Origin: an uncultured Flavobacteriales bacterium
Lineage (GTDB): Bacteria; Bacteroidota; Bacteroidia; Flavobacteriales_D; Parvicellaceae
NCBI GenBank assembly: GCA_913030835.1
Contig: CAJWDP010000028.1
Coordinates: 1-40,970 of the forward strand
DNA length: 40,970 nt
Reading direction: 5' to 3'
The stretch's first letter is position 1, and each line of letters starts with the position of its first letter. The translations under genes and the position numbers were made by a program. The notes beneath the pieces were generated by a model. The model worked only from the letters and a program-made list of their open reading frames with translations. It searched no databases and was not told the origin of the DNA. Below are positions 26,045 to 35,936 of this stretch, piece by piece.

Positions 26045-27388
26045 TTACATTCTTCCTCGTGTTGCGCCTTTCATTTGACGCATCATATTCATCATATTTC
26101 TTTTATTGCCCATCATCTTCATCATTTTCCTCATGTCCTCGAATTGCTTTATGAGCTTGTTTACATCCTGCACGCTTGTGCCACTACCCCGAGCAATTCT
26201 TTTCCTTCTGGATCCGTTTAAGAGCTCGGGTTTTTCCTTTTCAGCCGGCGTCATTGACTGAATGATGGCCTCGACATTTTTGAACGCGTCATCTTCAATC
26301 TCAACCCCTTTTAGTGCTTTACTCATACCAGGTATCATACCCATCAGGTCTTTCACGTTACCCATTTTCTTAATTTGCTGAAGCTGGTCGTAAAAATCAT
26401 TGAAATTGAACTGATTCTTCTGAATCTTTTTCTGCAATTTCTTTGCTTGCTCTTCATCAAATTGCTCCTGAGCTCTTTCAACAAGTGAGACAACGTCACC
26501 CATTCCAAGGATTCGGTCCGCCATACGATCGGGATGGAAAACGTCAATTGCTTCCATTTTTTCTCCTGTCCCGATAAACTTAATTGGCTTATTGACAACC
26601 GACTTGATCGAAAGTGCTGCCCCACCTCTGGTATCCCCATCTAATTTCGTCAGTACAACTCCATCAAAATTAATCCTTTCGTTGAATGCTTTAGCTGTAT
26701 TAACAGCATCTTGACCAGTCATGGAATCTACGACGAACAAGGTTTCTGTGGGGCGTATAGCGTTCTTGACCCGCTCAATCTCATCCATCATCACCTCATC
26801 CACAGCTAATCGACCTGCTGTATCGACTATTACCACGTTGAATCCGTTGCTTCTCGCATGGTTGACTGCCTTTTGAGCAATATCCACGGGATTTTGATTC
26901 TCCCGATCTGAAAACACTTCAACACCGATCTGCTCTCCTACTACATGCAATTGATCAATTGCCGCAGGTCTGTAGACATCACAGGCAACCAATAAAACTT
27001 TCTTTCCCTCCTTGTTTTTCAGTAAATTCCCAAGTTTACCCGAAAAAGTTGTCTTACCTGAACCTTGGAGACCCGACATCAAGATAATCCCCGGATTTCC
27101 GGTACTATTGATTCCCTCTTTCTGGCCTCCCATCAGCTCTGTGAGCTCTTCCTGGGTAATCTTAATGAGCAATTGACCGGGAGAAATTGAATTCAATACT
27201 CCCTGACCCATCGCCTTCTCCTTGATCCTACTGGAAAATTCTTTGGCCGTTTTGAAATTTACATCGGCATCGAGAAGGGCCCTTCTCACTTCCTTTAGCG
27301 TCTCGGCTACATTTATTTCCGAAATCTGCCCTTGACCTTTAAGGACCTTAAATGCTCTTTCAAATTTATCGGATAAGTTCTCAAACAT
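26045..27388 (-). CDS. ffh: Signal recognition particle protein Ffh
   Basis: Ffh binds 4.5S RNA and signal sequences to send ribosomes to the membrane. The 447-residue product has the N domain, then the GTPase with [16 protein letters not shown] (P-loop), [18 protein letters not shown] and [14 protein letters not shown]. The methionine-rich M domain follows, including [17 protein letters not shown] for RNA binding, and ends in a Met-rich tail. It is upstream of folD with a two-base gap. Confidence 0.97.
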   Translation of the reverse strand: MFENLSDKFERAFKVLKGQGQISEINVAETLKEVRRALLDADVNFKTAKEFSSRIKEKAMGQGVLNSISPGQLLIKITQEELTELMGGQKEGINSTGNPGIILMSGLQGSGKTTFSGKLGNLLKNKEGKKVLLVACDVYRPAAIDQLHVVGEQIGVEVFSDRENQNPVDIAQKAVNHARSNGFNVVIVDTAGRLAVDEVMMDEIERVKNAIRPTETLFVVDSMTGQDAVNTAKAFNERINFDGVVLTKLDGDTRGGAALSIKSVVNKPIKFIGTGEKMEAIDVFHPDRMADRILGMGDVVSLVERAQEQFDEEQAKKLQKKIQKNQFNFNDFYDQLQQIKKMGNVKDLMGMIPGMSKALKGVEIEDDAFKNVEAIIQSMTPAEKEKPELLNGSRRKRIARGSGTSVQDVNKLIKQFEDMRKMMKMMGNKRNMMNMMRQMKGATRGRM

Positions 27389-27474
27389 GGATTAAATCGT
27401 TTACAGCTTATAAATTTAATTAATTACCCCTTTTCTACAATTTCTATTGTCTAAACACGTAAGCGACCAAAAAC

Positions 27475-29250
27475 CTACATTTGGTCAGGCACCTGGATTC
27501 CCAACAGTTCCATTGCATTCTTTATCACATTTGCAGTGCAATCACTTAAAAGCAATCTAACATTTTTCAGTTGTTCATCTGGCTCTTTTAAAATATTGAC
27601 CGTTTGATAAAATGAATTGAATTGTTTCACCAATTCATACGTGTAATTGACCAGTACGGATGGATTCAATTGTTTTCCTGCCTCACCAACAACCACAGGA
27701 AATTTGAGCAACTCAATGATCAAGTTCTTTTCCGATGCGGCAATACCTGTTTTGGTGTCTATCGGCAACAATTTATCCGCTTTGCCGAGTAAAGATTGAA
27801 TTCGGGCAAATGTATATTGAACAAATGGACCCGTGTTTCCATTCAGGTCAATGGACTCTTCCGGGTTGAACATCATTCCTCTTTTCGGGTCAACACGCAG
27901 CAAGTAATACTTTAATCCTCCCAAGCCGATAGTCGCATAGAGCCTTTCCTTTTCTTCTTCAGAGAGTTTATCCAGATGACCTCGTTCTTGCGTCATGTTG
28001 CGTGCGTCTTCAACAACCGATTGCATCAGATCGTCAGCATCAACCACTGTTCCCTCCCTCGACTTCATTTTGCCCGTTGGAAGATCGACCATGCCATAAG
28101 ATAAATGAGAGCATTCCTGTGCCCAATCATAGCCCAATTTTTCAAGTATAGCAAACAACACCTTAAAGTGATGTTCCTGCTCATTTCCAACCGTATAGAT
28201 CAAACCGGACAAGCCAGGAAAATCCTGATACCGCTGAATTGCAGTGCCTATATCCTGAGTCATGTAAACAGAAGTACCATCTGCACGTAGAAGCAGCTTA
28301 TCATCTAACTTTCGATCTGATAGGTTCACCCACACGGATTGGTCTTCTTTCCGGTAATAATGCCCTGTTTTAAGTCCCTCTTCTACTACTTTCTTTCCAA
28401 GCAGATAGGTGTCTGATTCGTAATATAGCTTATCAAATTCAACACCCATTGTTTTGTAGGAAACATTAAAGCCGCCATACACCCAGCCATTCATTTTTTC
28501 CCACAAGCTGCTGATTTCCGGATCTTTTGCTTCCCATTTTTTCAACATTTCCTGGGCTTCTTTTAAGATAGGGGCCTCCTTTTTCGCCTCTTCTTCATCT
28601 AATCCATCCCCAATCAATTGCTCCACCTCTTTCTTGTAAGCAACATCGAAGGCTACATAATACTTCCCTACAAGTTTATCGCCTTTTATTCCGGCTGACT
28701 CGGGTGTTTCACCTTGACCAAATCTCAACCAGGCAAGCATACTTTTGCAGATGTGAATCCCCCTGTCATTAATGATTTGAGTACGTATAACCTTATGCCC
28801 ATTTGCCCGCAATATGCTTGCCACGGAATCCCCTAGGAAGATATTTCGCAAGTGTCCCAAATGGAGTGGTTTATTTGTGTTGGGAGACGAGTATTCAACC
28901 ATATACAGCTTTCCTGATTCCTCCCGGTTAATCCCAAAATCATTGGATTTTAGCTGGTCCGATAAAGCTTGCAACCAGTGCGAATTGGATATCACCAGAT
29001 TTAAGAATCCTTTTACCACGTTGAATGAATCCACTTCAGCACAATTCTCCAGTACGAACTGACCTAGTTCTTCCGCAGTATCCGCCGGTCCCTTTTTAGA
29101 TACTTTTAACAAAGGAAATACGACTACAGTCAAATCACCTTCAAATTCTTTTTTTGTGCTTTGAATTTGAATGGAAGCCACATCAATCGATGCGCCATAC
29201 AAGTCGGTCATGCCGGCTGAAACAACTTTTGCTAACAAATCACCTATCAT
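27475..29250 (-). CDS. argS: Arginyl-tRNA synthetase
   Basis: ArgS charges tRNA-Arg. The 591-residue class I enzyme has the HIGH-type motif PLHLGHLRN (residues 128-136), a MKSREGTVVD loop in the KMSKS position (~395) and a C-terminal anticodon-binding domain of the DALR type. The start shares one base with the arginase stop (TAATG), so it depends on the arginase transcript. 86 bases separate its stop from the ffh start. Confidence 0.97.
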   Translation of the reverse strand: MIGDLLAKVVSAGMTDLYGASIDVASIQIQSTKKEFEGDLTVVVFPLLKVSKKGPADTAEELGQFVLENCAEVDSFNVVKGFLNLVISNSHWLQALSDQLKSNDFGINREESGKLYMVEYSSPNTNKPLHLGHLRNIFLGDSVASILRANGHKVIRTQIINDRGIHICKSMLAWLRFGQGETPESAGIKGDKLVGKYYVAFDVAYKKEVEQLIGDGLDEEEAKKEAPILKEAQEMLKKWEAKDPEISSLWEKMNGWVYGGFNVSYKTMGVEFDKLYYESDTYLLGKKVVEEGLKTGHYYRKEDQSVWVNLSDRKLDDKLLLRADGTSVYMTQDIGTAIQRYQDFPGLSGLIYTVGNEQEHHFKVLFAILEKLGYDWAQECSHLSYGMVDLPTGKMKSREGTVVDADDLMQSVVEDARNMTQERGHLDKLSEEEKERLYATIGLGGLKYYLLRVDPKRGMMFNPEESIDLNGNTGPFVQYTFARIQSLLGKADKLLPIDTKTGIAASEKNLIIELLKFPVVVGEAGKQLNPSVLVNYTYELVKQFNSFYQTVNILKEPDEQLKNVRLLLSDCTANVIKNAMELLGIQVPDQM

Positions 29251-30212
29251 TAGCCCCTTTTTTCGATAATGTTCGTAGCGTTTTCTAAAATGCGCATGGC
29301 TGATTCCGCCATAGCATTTTGTTTGTTATCCAAACATGGATTAATCTCAACAATCTCAAAACAGCATACCCGCTTGTCAATTAGAAAATGATTGATCAGT
29401 CCGGCCGCCTCATTCTCTGTTAACCCATTTGGAACTGGTGTTCCGGTACCATAGGATACCAGGTCACAATCCATACAATCGACATCAAATGACAAGTAAA
29501 TATGATCACAATCCTTAAGGTAGTTCAGCGTCTCATCAGAAATCTCTTTAACTCCTCGACGGCGAACATCCTGTACGTCAAATTGTTTGATGTTTTTTTC
29601 AGAAATAAAATAATCTTCGGCTTCCTCAGTATCACGAACAGAGATGAAGACCAGGTCCGCTACATCAATCTTCCTTTCAACACCTCCGAAGCTTTTCAAT
29701 TCCGACCAAATTGCTGCTGTTTCGTGATCTACGGCATTCTTTCTATGTTCGATATTGTCCACACCAAGCGACATTGCCAACGGCATACCATGAATGTTCC
29801 CAGAGGGAGTAGTATAAGGCGAATGCAGGTCAGCATGTGCATCCAACCAAATTACGCCGACCCTTGCATCCGGATTAGCACTTCGTATTCCTGCTATAGT
29901 TCCGGCTGCACTAGAATGATCTCCCGCTAAAACGATTGGAAATTTATTTCTGTCAAGAATGGATTTCACCTGATCGTGCACTTTATTTAGCACATCAAGA
30001 ATACCTGCAGCATTAACGGCAAGCTCATTTCCGTTAGCTTCGTGTAACAATTCATTGTTGTCTTCAACTACCTCTGTTTTGTATTTCGTGAAATAGTTCT
30101 TTTTGGTCTTTAACGCTGCTACTTTCAGCGCTGCGATTCCCAAACTAGACCCTCTGGTTCCGGCACCTAATTCAGAATTGTTTTCTAAAATGATAATTTT
30201 CTTACTGTTCAT
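29250..30212 (-). CDS. Arginase-family protein (ureohydrolase)
   Basis: The product has the ureohydrolase metal motifs in order: AGDHSSAAG, WLDAHADLHSP and SFDVDCMDCD, plus GTGTPVPNGLTENEA, which favours arginase over formiminoglutamase or agmatinase. It probably hydrolyses arginine to ornithine and urea with two Mn ions. From ATG 30212 it is 320 residues; an in-frame TTG seven codons earlier (30233) is possible. Its stop overlaps the argS start by one base, linking arginine breakdown and arginyl-tRNA synthesis. It is divergent from the lipoprotein at 30363, and each direction has a -7 box. Confidence 0.8.
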   Translation of the reverse strand: MNSKKIIILENNSELGAGTRGSSLGIAALKVAALKTKKNYFTKYKTEVVEDNNELLHEANGNELAVNAAGILDVLNKVHDQVKSILDRNKFPIVLAGDHSSAAGTIAGIRSANPDARVGVIWLDAHADLHSPYTTPSGNIHGMPLAMSLGVDNIEHRKNAVDHETAAIWSELKSFGGVERKIDVADLVFISVRDTEEAEDYFISEKNIKQFDVQDVRRRGVKEISDETLNYLKDCDHIYLSFDVDCMDCDLVSYGTGTPVPNGLTENEAAGLINHFLIDKRVCCFEIVEINPCLDNKQNAMAESAMRILENATNIIEKRG

Positions 30213-30240
30213 AGGGTTTAGAGCAATTTCCAAAGGATTA

Positions 30241-30248
30241 CAAAAGTA
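30241..30248 (-). promoter_or_regulatory. Candidate -7 element for arginase-argS
   Basis: The minus strand reads TACTTTTG, a full match to TAnnTTTG. It lies 28 bases before the ATG at 30212 and 7 bases before the in-frame TTG at 30233, so it does not settle the start. Confidence 0.45.
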
Positions 30249-30305
30249 AAAATTAATGTGAGTTTAAAGACAAAAAAAACACAAAGGCTCGGGAATAAAA
30301 AATTG

Positions 30306-30314
30306 TATCTTTGC
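30306..30314 (+). promoter_or_regulatory. Candidate -7 element inside a longer reading frame
   Basis: TATCTTTGC is a full match to the extended Bacteroidota -7 element. It lies downstream of a possible GTG start (30258) and 49 bases before the ATG at 30363, so the mRNA would only encode the shorter protein. Confidence 0.5.
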
Positions 30315-30362
30315 TTGCCATTTGCTACTCCTGTAAAGACATCGAATTGGATGACTTGCTAT

Positions 30363-31082
30363 ATGAAGAATAATCGCCTGTTCAATTTTGGTTTTCTAGC
30401 AACTATTGCCTCCAGCCTGGTGCTATTTTTTCTTGGATGCAATTCCGGTGAAGGTAACCCAAAAATAGATGAAGGTACCATTAGCTATGAAATAAGCTAT
30501 CCGGGAAGACCCGAGGGTGGTATGTTAGACGGTGTTCTGCCGAGAGAAATGAAAATGCAGTTCCAAAAATCCAGATATGTAAACACCATTTCTGCAGCGG
30601 GTATGTTTGAATCTAAATTGATTGCCGATTGTAAGGCCAAAACGGTTACATTCACCTTCAACTTCGGACCGAAGAAAATATACGCTACGATTCCAGAAGC
30701 TGTAGCAGATTCATTACTGAATGCGCAATTCTCAATTCCCAACCTCATAGATGTTCGAGGAATGGAAGAAGTAGCCGGATACGATTGCGAAAGGACTTTT
30801 GCAGTTTTCGACCAACTCGAAGATGGTCCGGATTTTGAAGTTAAGTTTACCTCCGACATCCAGATTAGCAACCCCAATTGGTGCAATCAGTTCAAATATC
30901 TGGAAGCAGTTATGCTTGAATATGAAGTTAAACAATACGGATTAAGACTAAAATTAAAGGCAAAGGAAATCAACTCAGATCCGGTTAATGGGAACGCATT
31001 TGAAATTTCGCAAGACTTCAAAAAAGTATCTATTGCGGAAATGATCTATGAATTTGAAGAAGTCTTTAAAAACTTTCAATAA
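30363..31082 (+). CDS. Lipoprotein of DUF4412-like type
   Basis: From ATG 30363 the product is 239 residues with a lipoprotein signal (NFGFLATIASSLVLFFLGC). An earlier GTG (30258) would put 35 unrelated residues before the signal, and a strong -7 box lies between, so the shorter start is preferred. The mature part has GTISYEISYPG, a MKMQFQKSRYVNTI strand and an AGYDCERTFAVF strand. This matches the neighbouring gene's VVYEVKM, FFKENNFRQD and AGFECSKVIVED, so the two look like paralogues. The DUF4412 assignment is from memory. Function is unknown. Confidence 0.65.
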   Translation: MKNNRLFNFGFLATIASSLVLFFLGCNSGEGNPKIDEGTISYEISYPGRPEGGMLDGVLPREMKMQFQKSRYVNTISAAGMFESKLIADCKAKTVTFTFNFGPKKIYATIPEAVADSLLNAQFSIPNLIDVRGMEEVAGYDCERTFAVFDQLEDGPDFEVKFTSDIQISNPNWCNQFKYLEAVMLEYEVKQYGLRLKLKAKEINSDPVNGNAFEISQDFKKVSIAEMIYEFEEVFKNFQ

Positions 31083-31098
31083 ATAAACAACCACTATC

Positions 31099-31773
31099 AT
31101 GATTAAGTTCACTCTAAACAACACCATACTTGCAGTATATTTCGTGCTAATTTCATTCATTTCTAATGGTCAAATAACCGATGCAAAAGTGGTTTATGAA
31201 GTAAAAATGGATTCTGACGATCCCATGTTGTCTCAGCAGCTGAGTATGATGACGGGAAGCACAATGACCATGTTTTTCAAAGAGAATAATTTTCGTCAGG
31301 ATATGGACATGAACATGATGAAATCCAGCACAGTGTATAATGAAAAGCGAAGTGAGGGAATTGTACTTATGGAATTGATGGGGTTAAGAAAAGGTGCAAG
31401 GATCGATAGTTTATTGAATTCTAAAAATGAAGAAAAGGACAATAACGCTTCTGTTGAAGTGACGGATGAAAAGAAGACCATCGCAGGATTTGAATGTTCC
31501 AAAGTAATTGTAGAAGATTCATCAGGAATGGAAATGATCATGTATGTTACGGATGAAATAGAAGCAAGGAACAACAAGAATACGTATGGCAACTCAAAGG
31601 TAAAAGGCTTTCCCTTGAAAATTGAAATGGACCTTGACCAGTTGTCGATGACACTTACGGCTACACAGGTGGTGGAAAAGGTCAAAAAGTCTATGTTCGA
31701 TACCAAGATACCTGACGGATATGAAATCGTATCATATGAAGCTCTAATGCAGTTGATGCAAGGCATGAACTAA
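31099..31773 (+). CDS. Secreted DUF4412-like protein
   Basis: The 224-residue product has a signal peptide (to ISNGQ) and the pattern AKVVYEVKMDSDD, then MTMFFKENNFRQDMDM, then TIAGFECSKVIVED followed by MIMYVTDEI. It appears to be a paralogue of the lipoprotein just upstream, without the lipid anchor. Methionines are unusually frequent (DMDMNMMKSS, MELMG, LMQLMQGMN). Proteins of this type are common in Bacteroidota and often poorly characterised. It begins 16 bases after the upstream stop, so the two are probably one unit. Confidence 0.7.
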   Translation: MIKFTLNNTILAVYFVLISFISNGQITDAKVVYEVKMDSDDPMLSQQLSMMTGSTMTMFFKENNFRQDMDMNMMKSSTVYNEKRSEGIVLMELMGLRKGARIDSLLNSKNEEKDNNASVEVTDEKKTIAGFECSKVIVEDSSGMEMIMYVTDEIEARNNKNTYGNSKVKGFPLKIEMDLDQLSMTLTATQVVEKVKKSMFDTKIPDGYEIVSYEALMQLMQGMN

Positions 31774-31886
31774 CAGGGAGAATTCCTCCAACAATTTCAC
31801 CAGTTATTCCATTGCGGCATTTCTCTGTTAACAGTTGCGTGTTTATATAAGGTCTAAGCACAGATATTCATAAAGCCCCTAACCCG

Positions 31887-31894
31887 TATTTTTG
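31887..31894 (+). promoter_or_regulatory. Candidate -7 element for ftsK-lolA
   Basis: TATTTTTG is a full match to TAnnTTTG, 20 bases before the ftsK ATG, within the 141-base gap after the DUF4412-like gene. No clear -33 TTG was seen. Confidence 0.4.
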
Positions 31895-31914
31895 TTTGTT
31901 GAGGCAAACTGCAT

Positions 31915-34395
31915 ATGGCAAAACAGAACAGGCTTAGAAATACCAAAGAAAAGAAAGGAGCAAAGAACAAGAATAGGAAACCTGCTTCCAAAGGAAAAGG
32001 GCCTTCTCAGACCGGTCTGTTTCTTAAAAAAGTAAAAGCGTTCTTTTTGGATGAAAGATTACACAAGTCACTTGGTTTGTTACTCATTCTTTCCAGCCTT
32101 TACTTATTCATTTCATTCACCTCTTATTTATTCTCATGGAAAATTGATCAGGGACATGTTCGGGATGAAAACTTCTGGTCATTCGTTTTTTCAGGGGAAG
32201 ACCTCGACATCAGAAATTGGCTTGGCAAACTTGGGGCATACACGTCTCATAGTATTTTGTATGGAGGCTTCGGTATCGGTTCATTTGTAATTCCATTTAA
32301 TTTTGGCTTGTGGGCGATTCGCATCCTATTTAAAAAAGAGCTGCTCCCCATATGGAAGACTTTAAGCATCTCATTGCTCGGCTGGATATGGCTATCCATC
32401 ACTTTTGGTTACTTTTTCACTTCTCCCTATGATTTTATGGGCGGTGTTTTTGGTCACGAGACCAGTAATTGGATCGTTACAGCTATAGGTGACGTTGGCA
32501 TGGTCTTTTTCATTTTATTCACCGGCCTAATCGCTACCGTCATTTTATTTAATCCGAAATTTCCAACATTTGGACGGATCCTTCCTCACAAAGAAGAACC
32601 GCCAGTCGATAACCAAAAGGTAAACAAAACCGATAATGCGGTAAAAGCGGAACCGGTTCAAGACCCTCCCGCGGAAGAAATTGAACTTTCTGAGAGTGCC
32701 GAGGAAGATGAAGTGGAAGAAGAAGTTGCAGGTCCCGTTGATCTTGGCACATTTATAGGAGAAGAAGAAACAATTGCTACTGAATCGACGGATGAGGAGT
32801 TTCAGGTTGAAGTTGCCTCAGAAGAAGAAGAGCTAACTGAAGACGAATTGAGCGACAAGCTCAAAGAGTTTGGTGAATACGACCCCAAATTAGACCTCGC
32901 CACCTACCAGCTGCCGGGCATCGATCTTCTTGCAGATCATGGCGGGGGCCAAATTTCGGTCAACAAGGAAGAACTGGAAGAAAACAAAAATAAAATTGTA
33001 GAAACACTGGGCAACTATAACATCAACATTGCCAAGATCAAAGCAACCATAGGACCGACTGTTACGTTATACGAAATCGTCCCTGTGGCAGGCGTCAGAA
33101 TTTCAAAGATTAAGAATCTGGAAGATGACATTGCATTAAGCCTCGCCGCTCTGGGAATCCGAATTATTGCGCCTATGCCGGGAAGAGGAACAATCGGGAT
33201 TGAGGTGCCGAATTCCAATCCTGAGGTCGTTTCCATGCGTTCCATAATCGCTTCAGAGAAATTCCAAAACAGCGACATGGAACTTCCAGTAGCGCTTGGA
33301 AAAACCATTTCGAATGAAACCCTTGTTGCCGATCTGACCAAAATGCCTCATTTATTAATGGCAGGTGCTACAGGACAAGGTAAATCAGTTGGTCTGAATG
33401 CCATTTTGGTTTCTATCCTGTACAAAAAACACCCGTCTCAGGTAAAATTTGTATTGATCGACCCAAAGAAAGTAGAACTCACCTTGTACACCAAAATTGA
33501 ACGTCACTTCTTAGCCAAATTGCCGGATGATGGTGAAGCGATCATCACCGACACATCTAAAGTTGTAACTACACTCAATTCTTTATGCGTGGAGATGGAC
33601 CAGAGATACGAGCTATTGAAGGTCGCTATGGTTAGAAACATCAAAGAATACAACAAAAAGTTCATCGACAGGAAATTGAATCCTGAAAAAGGGCATCGCT
33701 ATTTGCCATACATTGTTTTAGTAGTAGATGAATTTGCCGACTTAATTATTACCGCAGGTAAAGAAGTGGAGACTCCAATTGCCCGATTGGCCCAGCTTGC
33801 TCGTGCAATTGGCATTCATTTGATTATTGCAACACAAAGACCATCTGTCAATGTAATTACCGGTATCATTAAAGCGAATTTCCCTTCTCGAATTGCCTTC
33901 CGGGTAACATCGAAAATCGACTCCAGAACTATCTTGGATTCCGGTGGAGCTGATCAGCTCATCGGGAAAGGAGACATGCTGTTCTCTCCCGGTAATGAAT
34001 TGATCCGTTTGCAATGTGGATTTGTGGACACCCCGGAGGTAGACGAGATCACTGATTTTATTGGGACACAAAGGGGTTACCCCAATGCCTTTCTATTACC
34101 TGAATATATCGATGAAAACGCTTCTTCTTCTTCCGGAATAGATCCAGATGAAAGAGATTCCATGTTCGAAGATGCAGCTAAGGTAATCGTTACCAATCAG
34201 CAAGGATCTGCTTCTCTGATTCAAAGAAAGTTGAAACTGGGCTATAATCGCGCCGGCAGAATCGTTGATCAGCTGGAAGCTGCAGGAATAATCGGACCTC
34301 ACAGAGGAAGTAAAGCAAGAGAAGTATTACTACCCGATCTAGATTCTTTGGCTCGGTTTTTGGAAAATGAGAGAAAAGACAACGAATTAGATTAA
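31915..34395 (+). CDS. ftsK: DNA translocase FtsK
   Basis: FtsK pumps DNA at the division septum and activates dimer resolution. The 826-residue product has a basic N-terminus, four membrane segments (within ~45-215), a short acidic linker (~245-325; many Glu/Asp), then the motor. The motor has Walker A GATGQGKSVGLN (~484-495), Walker B YIVLVVDEFADL (~597-608) and TQRPSVNVITG. A winged-helix gamma domain ends the protein (~755-815, ASLIQRKLKLGYNRAGRIVD). It is followed 10 bases later by the LolA-like gene, a common Bacteroidota pair. Confidence 0.97.
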   Translation: MAKQNRLRNTKEKKGAKNKNRKPASKGKGPSQTGLFLKKVKAFFLDERLHKSLGLLLILSSLYLFISFTSYLFSWKIDQGHVRDENFWSFVFSGEDLDIRNWLGKLGAYTSHSILYGGFGIGSFVIPFNFGLWAIRILFKKELLPIWKTLSISLLGWIWLSITFGYFFTSPYDFMGGVFGHETSNWIVTAIGDVGMVFFILFTGLIATVILFNPKFPTFGRILPHKEEPPVDNQKVNKTDNAVKAEPVQDPPAEEIELSESAEEDEVEEEVAGPVDLGTFIGEEETIATESTDEEFQVEVASEEEELTEDELSDKLKEFGEYDPKLDLATYQLPGIDLLADHGGGQISVNKEELEENKNKIVETLGNYNINIAKIKATIGPTVTLYEIVPVAGVRISKIKNLEDDIALSLAALGIRIIAPMPGRGTIGIEVPNSNPEVVSMRSIIASEKFQNSDMELPVALGKTISNETLVADLTKMPHLLMAGATGQGKSVGLNAILVSILYKKHPSQVKFVLIDPKKVELTLYTKIERHFLAKLPDDGEAIITDTSKVVTTLNSLCVEMDQRYELLKVAMVRNIKEYNKKFIDRKLNPEKGHRYLPYIVLVVDEFADLIITAGKEVETPIARLAQLARAIGIHLIIATQRPSVNVITGIIKANFPSRIAFRVTSKIDSRTILDSGGADQLIGKGDMLFSPGNELIRLQCGFVDTPEVDEITDFIGTQRGYPNAFLLPEYIDENASSSSGIDPDERDSMFEDAAKVIVTNQQGSASLIQRKLKLGYNRAGRIVDQLEAAGIIGPHRGSKAREVLLPDLDSLARFLENERKDNELD

Positions 34396-34405
34396 ATTTA
34401 AGACT

Positions 34406-35035
34406 ATGAAAAAGTTACTTGTCATTACTTGTTCAATCTTGGTTTGTGCCATTACCGGCTTCACTCAGGAGGACGAAAAAGCAAAGAAAGTACTGGATGG
34501 TGTTAGCAAAGAAATGTCGACATATAATACCATTTACATTGAGTTCAAGAGTAGCATAAAGGCCGAAGGGGTAAACTCCTCTTCCTCCGGAAAGGCCTGG
34601 ATCAAAGGAAACCAATACTATTATGAAGACGAGAACGCAAAAATCTGGAACAACACTAAATTCTTGTGGAATCTAGAAGTTGACGAAGGCGTTTGTTATA
34701 AAACTCAGGCGGATGAAGAAGAAGGAATCAATCCGAGCAAACTGCTTCGCATTTGGGAAGAAGGCTTCAAATATCAGTATTACGAAAAGGGTTCAACAAC
34801 GAGTTTACACGCCATAAAGCTGTTTCCGAAAAACCCAAAAGAAAGTAAATACCATACCCTCATTGTAAAAGTAAATAAGTCCACACCAAAGATACACAGC
34901 ATGACGGTAAAGACTAAGGATGGCATGACACTGTATTACACCATCACAAAGTTAACACCCAATATAGAGGTTGGTGACTCAAAATTTAAATTCGATCCAG
35001 CAAAGAATCCCGGGGTTGAAGTGGAAGAGCTATAG
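34406..35035 (+). CDS. LolA-like outer-membrane lipoprotein carrier
   Basis: The 209-residue product has a signal peptide (to GFTQ) and the LolA pattern: KVLDGVSKEMSTYNTIYIEFKS near the start, then a GKAWIKGNQYYYE strand, then FLWNLEVDE and a C-terminal KFKFDPAKNPGVEVEEL, where LolA typically has F-x-F-x-P. LolA carries lipoproteins across the periplasm. It follows ftsK by 10 bases. Homologues with other periplasmic roles exist, so substrate is inferred. Confidence 0.85.
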   Translation: MKKLLVITCSILVCAITGFTQEDEKAKKVLDGVSKEMSTYNTIYIEFKSSIKAEGVNSSSSGKAWIKGNQYYYEDENAKIWNNTKFLWNLEVDEGVCYKTQADEEEGINPSKLLRIWEEGFKYQYYEKGSTTSLHAIKLFPKNPKESKYHTLIVKVNKSTPKIHSMTVKTKDGMTLYYTITKLTPNIEVGDSKFKFDPAKNPGVEVEEL

Positions 35036-35045
35036 ACGCTCAATT

Positions 35046-35936
35046 TTAAATCCAGTCAATACCTTTTTTGAGCAGTTCCATTGTATTTCGTTCTCTGCTA
35101 TTCCTTGGCTGATAATCATATATCCATGAGGCATCACGAGGTAAGCTCATTAATATGGATTCAATCCTGCCCGATGTTTCCAGTCCAAATTTGGTGCCCC
35201 GATCGTAGACTAAATTGAATTCAACATACCTTCCTCGCCTTAATCGCTGCCATTCTCTATCTTGCTCTACGATCGGATCAGCCCTATTTTCGGTTTGCTC
35301 TGTGTAGGCCGGAACAAAAGTCTGTCCAACAGCGAGTGTAAAGTCCAACAGTTCGTCCTTGGATAAATTAGATTTTTCTTCATCCAGCTTATCGTAAAAA
35401 ATACCTCCAACACCCCTGGTTTCCATCCGGTGCTTGTTGAAAAAGTAATCATCAGCCCATTCTTTGAACTTGGGATAAAAATCAGGTTGAAATTGATCGC
35501 AGGTATGCTTTAGCCTTTTGTGAAATTTGCTGGCGAGCGATCGATCAACAAAATGTGGAGTTAAATCAATTCCTCCACCGAACCAATAAGTTCCATCTCC
35601 CAGCTCAAAGTACCTTACATTCATGTGAATGATAGGAACATAGGGTGAATTTGGATGCAATACAATCGAAACTCCACACGCGAAAAATTCATTTTCCGTT
35701 GCACCCAATGAATTCTTTACCACATCCGGAAGCTTACCGTGAACAGCTGAAAAATTCACTCCCCCTTTTTCAATAAGATCACCATTTTCAATGATTCGAG
35801 TTCTTCCACCACCACCACCTTCGCGTACCCATTTATCTTCTCGAAATTTAGATCTGCCATCTAAATTCTCCAATCCAAGGCAAATTTCATCTTGTAGCAA
35901 CTCGAGGCTTTTCTGAACCGATTGATTGAACGACAT
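35046..35936 (-). CDS. hemF: Oxygen-dependent coproporphyrinogen III oxidase
   Basis: HemF converts coproporphyrinogen III to protoporphyrinogen IX with oxygen, in haem synthesis. The 296-residue product has GGGGRTRIIENG, EKGGVNFSAVHG, IHMNVRYFE, YWFGGGIDLTPHF (active-site region) and GRYVEFNLVYDRGTKFGL, all typical. It shares a base with the upstream stop (TAATG), so it is expressed with whatever precedes it; the gene before it here is the hybrid 35936-38287 frame. It is convergent with the LolA-like gene, 10 bases apart. Confidence 0.96.
   Translation of the reverse strand: MSFNQSVQKSLELLQDEICLGLENLDGRSKFREDKWVREGGGGGRTRIIENGDLIEKGGVNFSAVHGKLPDVVKNSLGATENEFFACGVSIVLHPNSPYVPIIHMNVRYFELGDGTYWFGGGIDLTPHFVDRSLASKFHKRLKHTCDQFQPDFYPKFKEWADDYFFNKHRMETRGVGGIFYDKLDEEKSNLSKDELLDFTLAVGQTFVPAYTEQTENRADPIVEQDREWQRLRRGRYVEFNLVYDRGTKFGLETSGRIESILMSLPRDASWIYDYQPRNSRERNTMELLKKGIDWI

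Noticed and set aside
29502-29930. 142-residue frame on the plus strand
   Set aside because: It is opposite the arginase active-site region, which is clearly coding on the minus strand.
31296-31766. 156-residue frame on the minus strand
   Set aside because: It lies entirely opposite the DUF4412-like gene, which has a signal peptide and family pattern. No motif or promoter supports the antisense frame.
31825-31834. CTGTTAACAG palindrome before ftsK
   Set aside because: A single 10-base palindrome is expected by chance and is 53 bases from the -7 box.
35027-35041. GAGC/GCTC hairpin between lolA-like and hemF ends
   Set aside because: Only a 4-bp stem with a 7-base loop; too weak to call a terminator.
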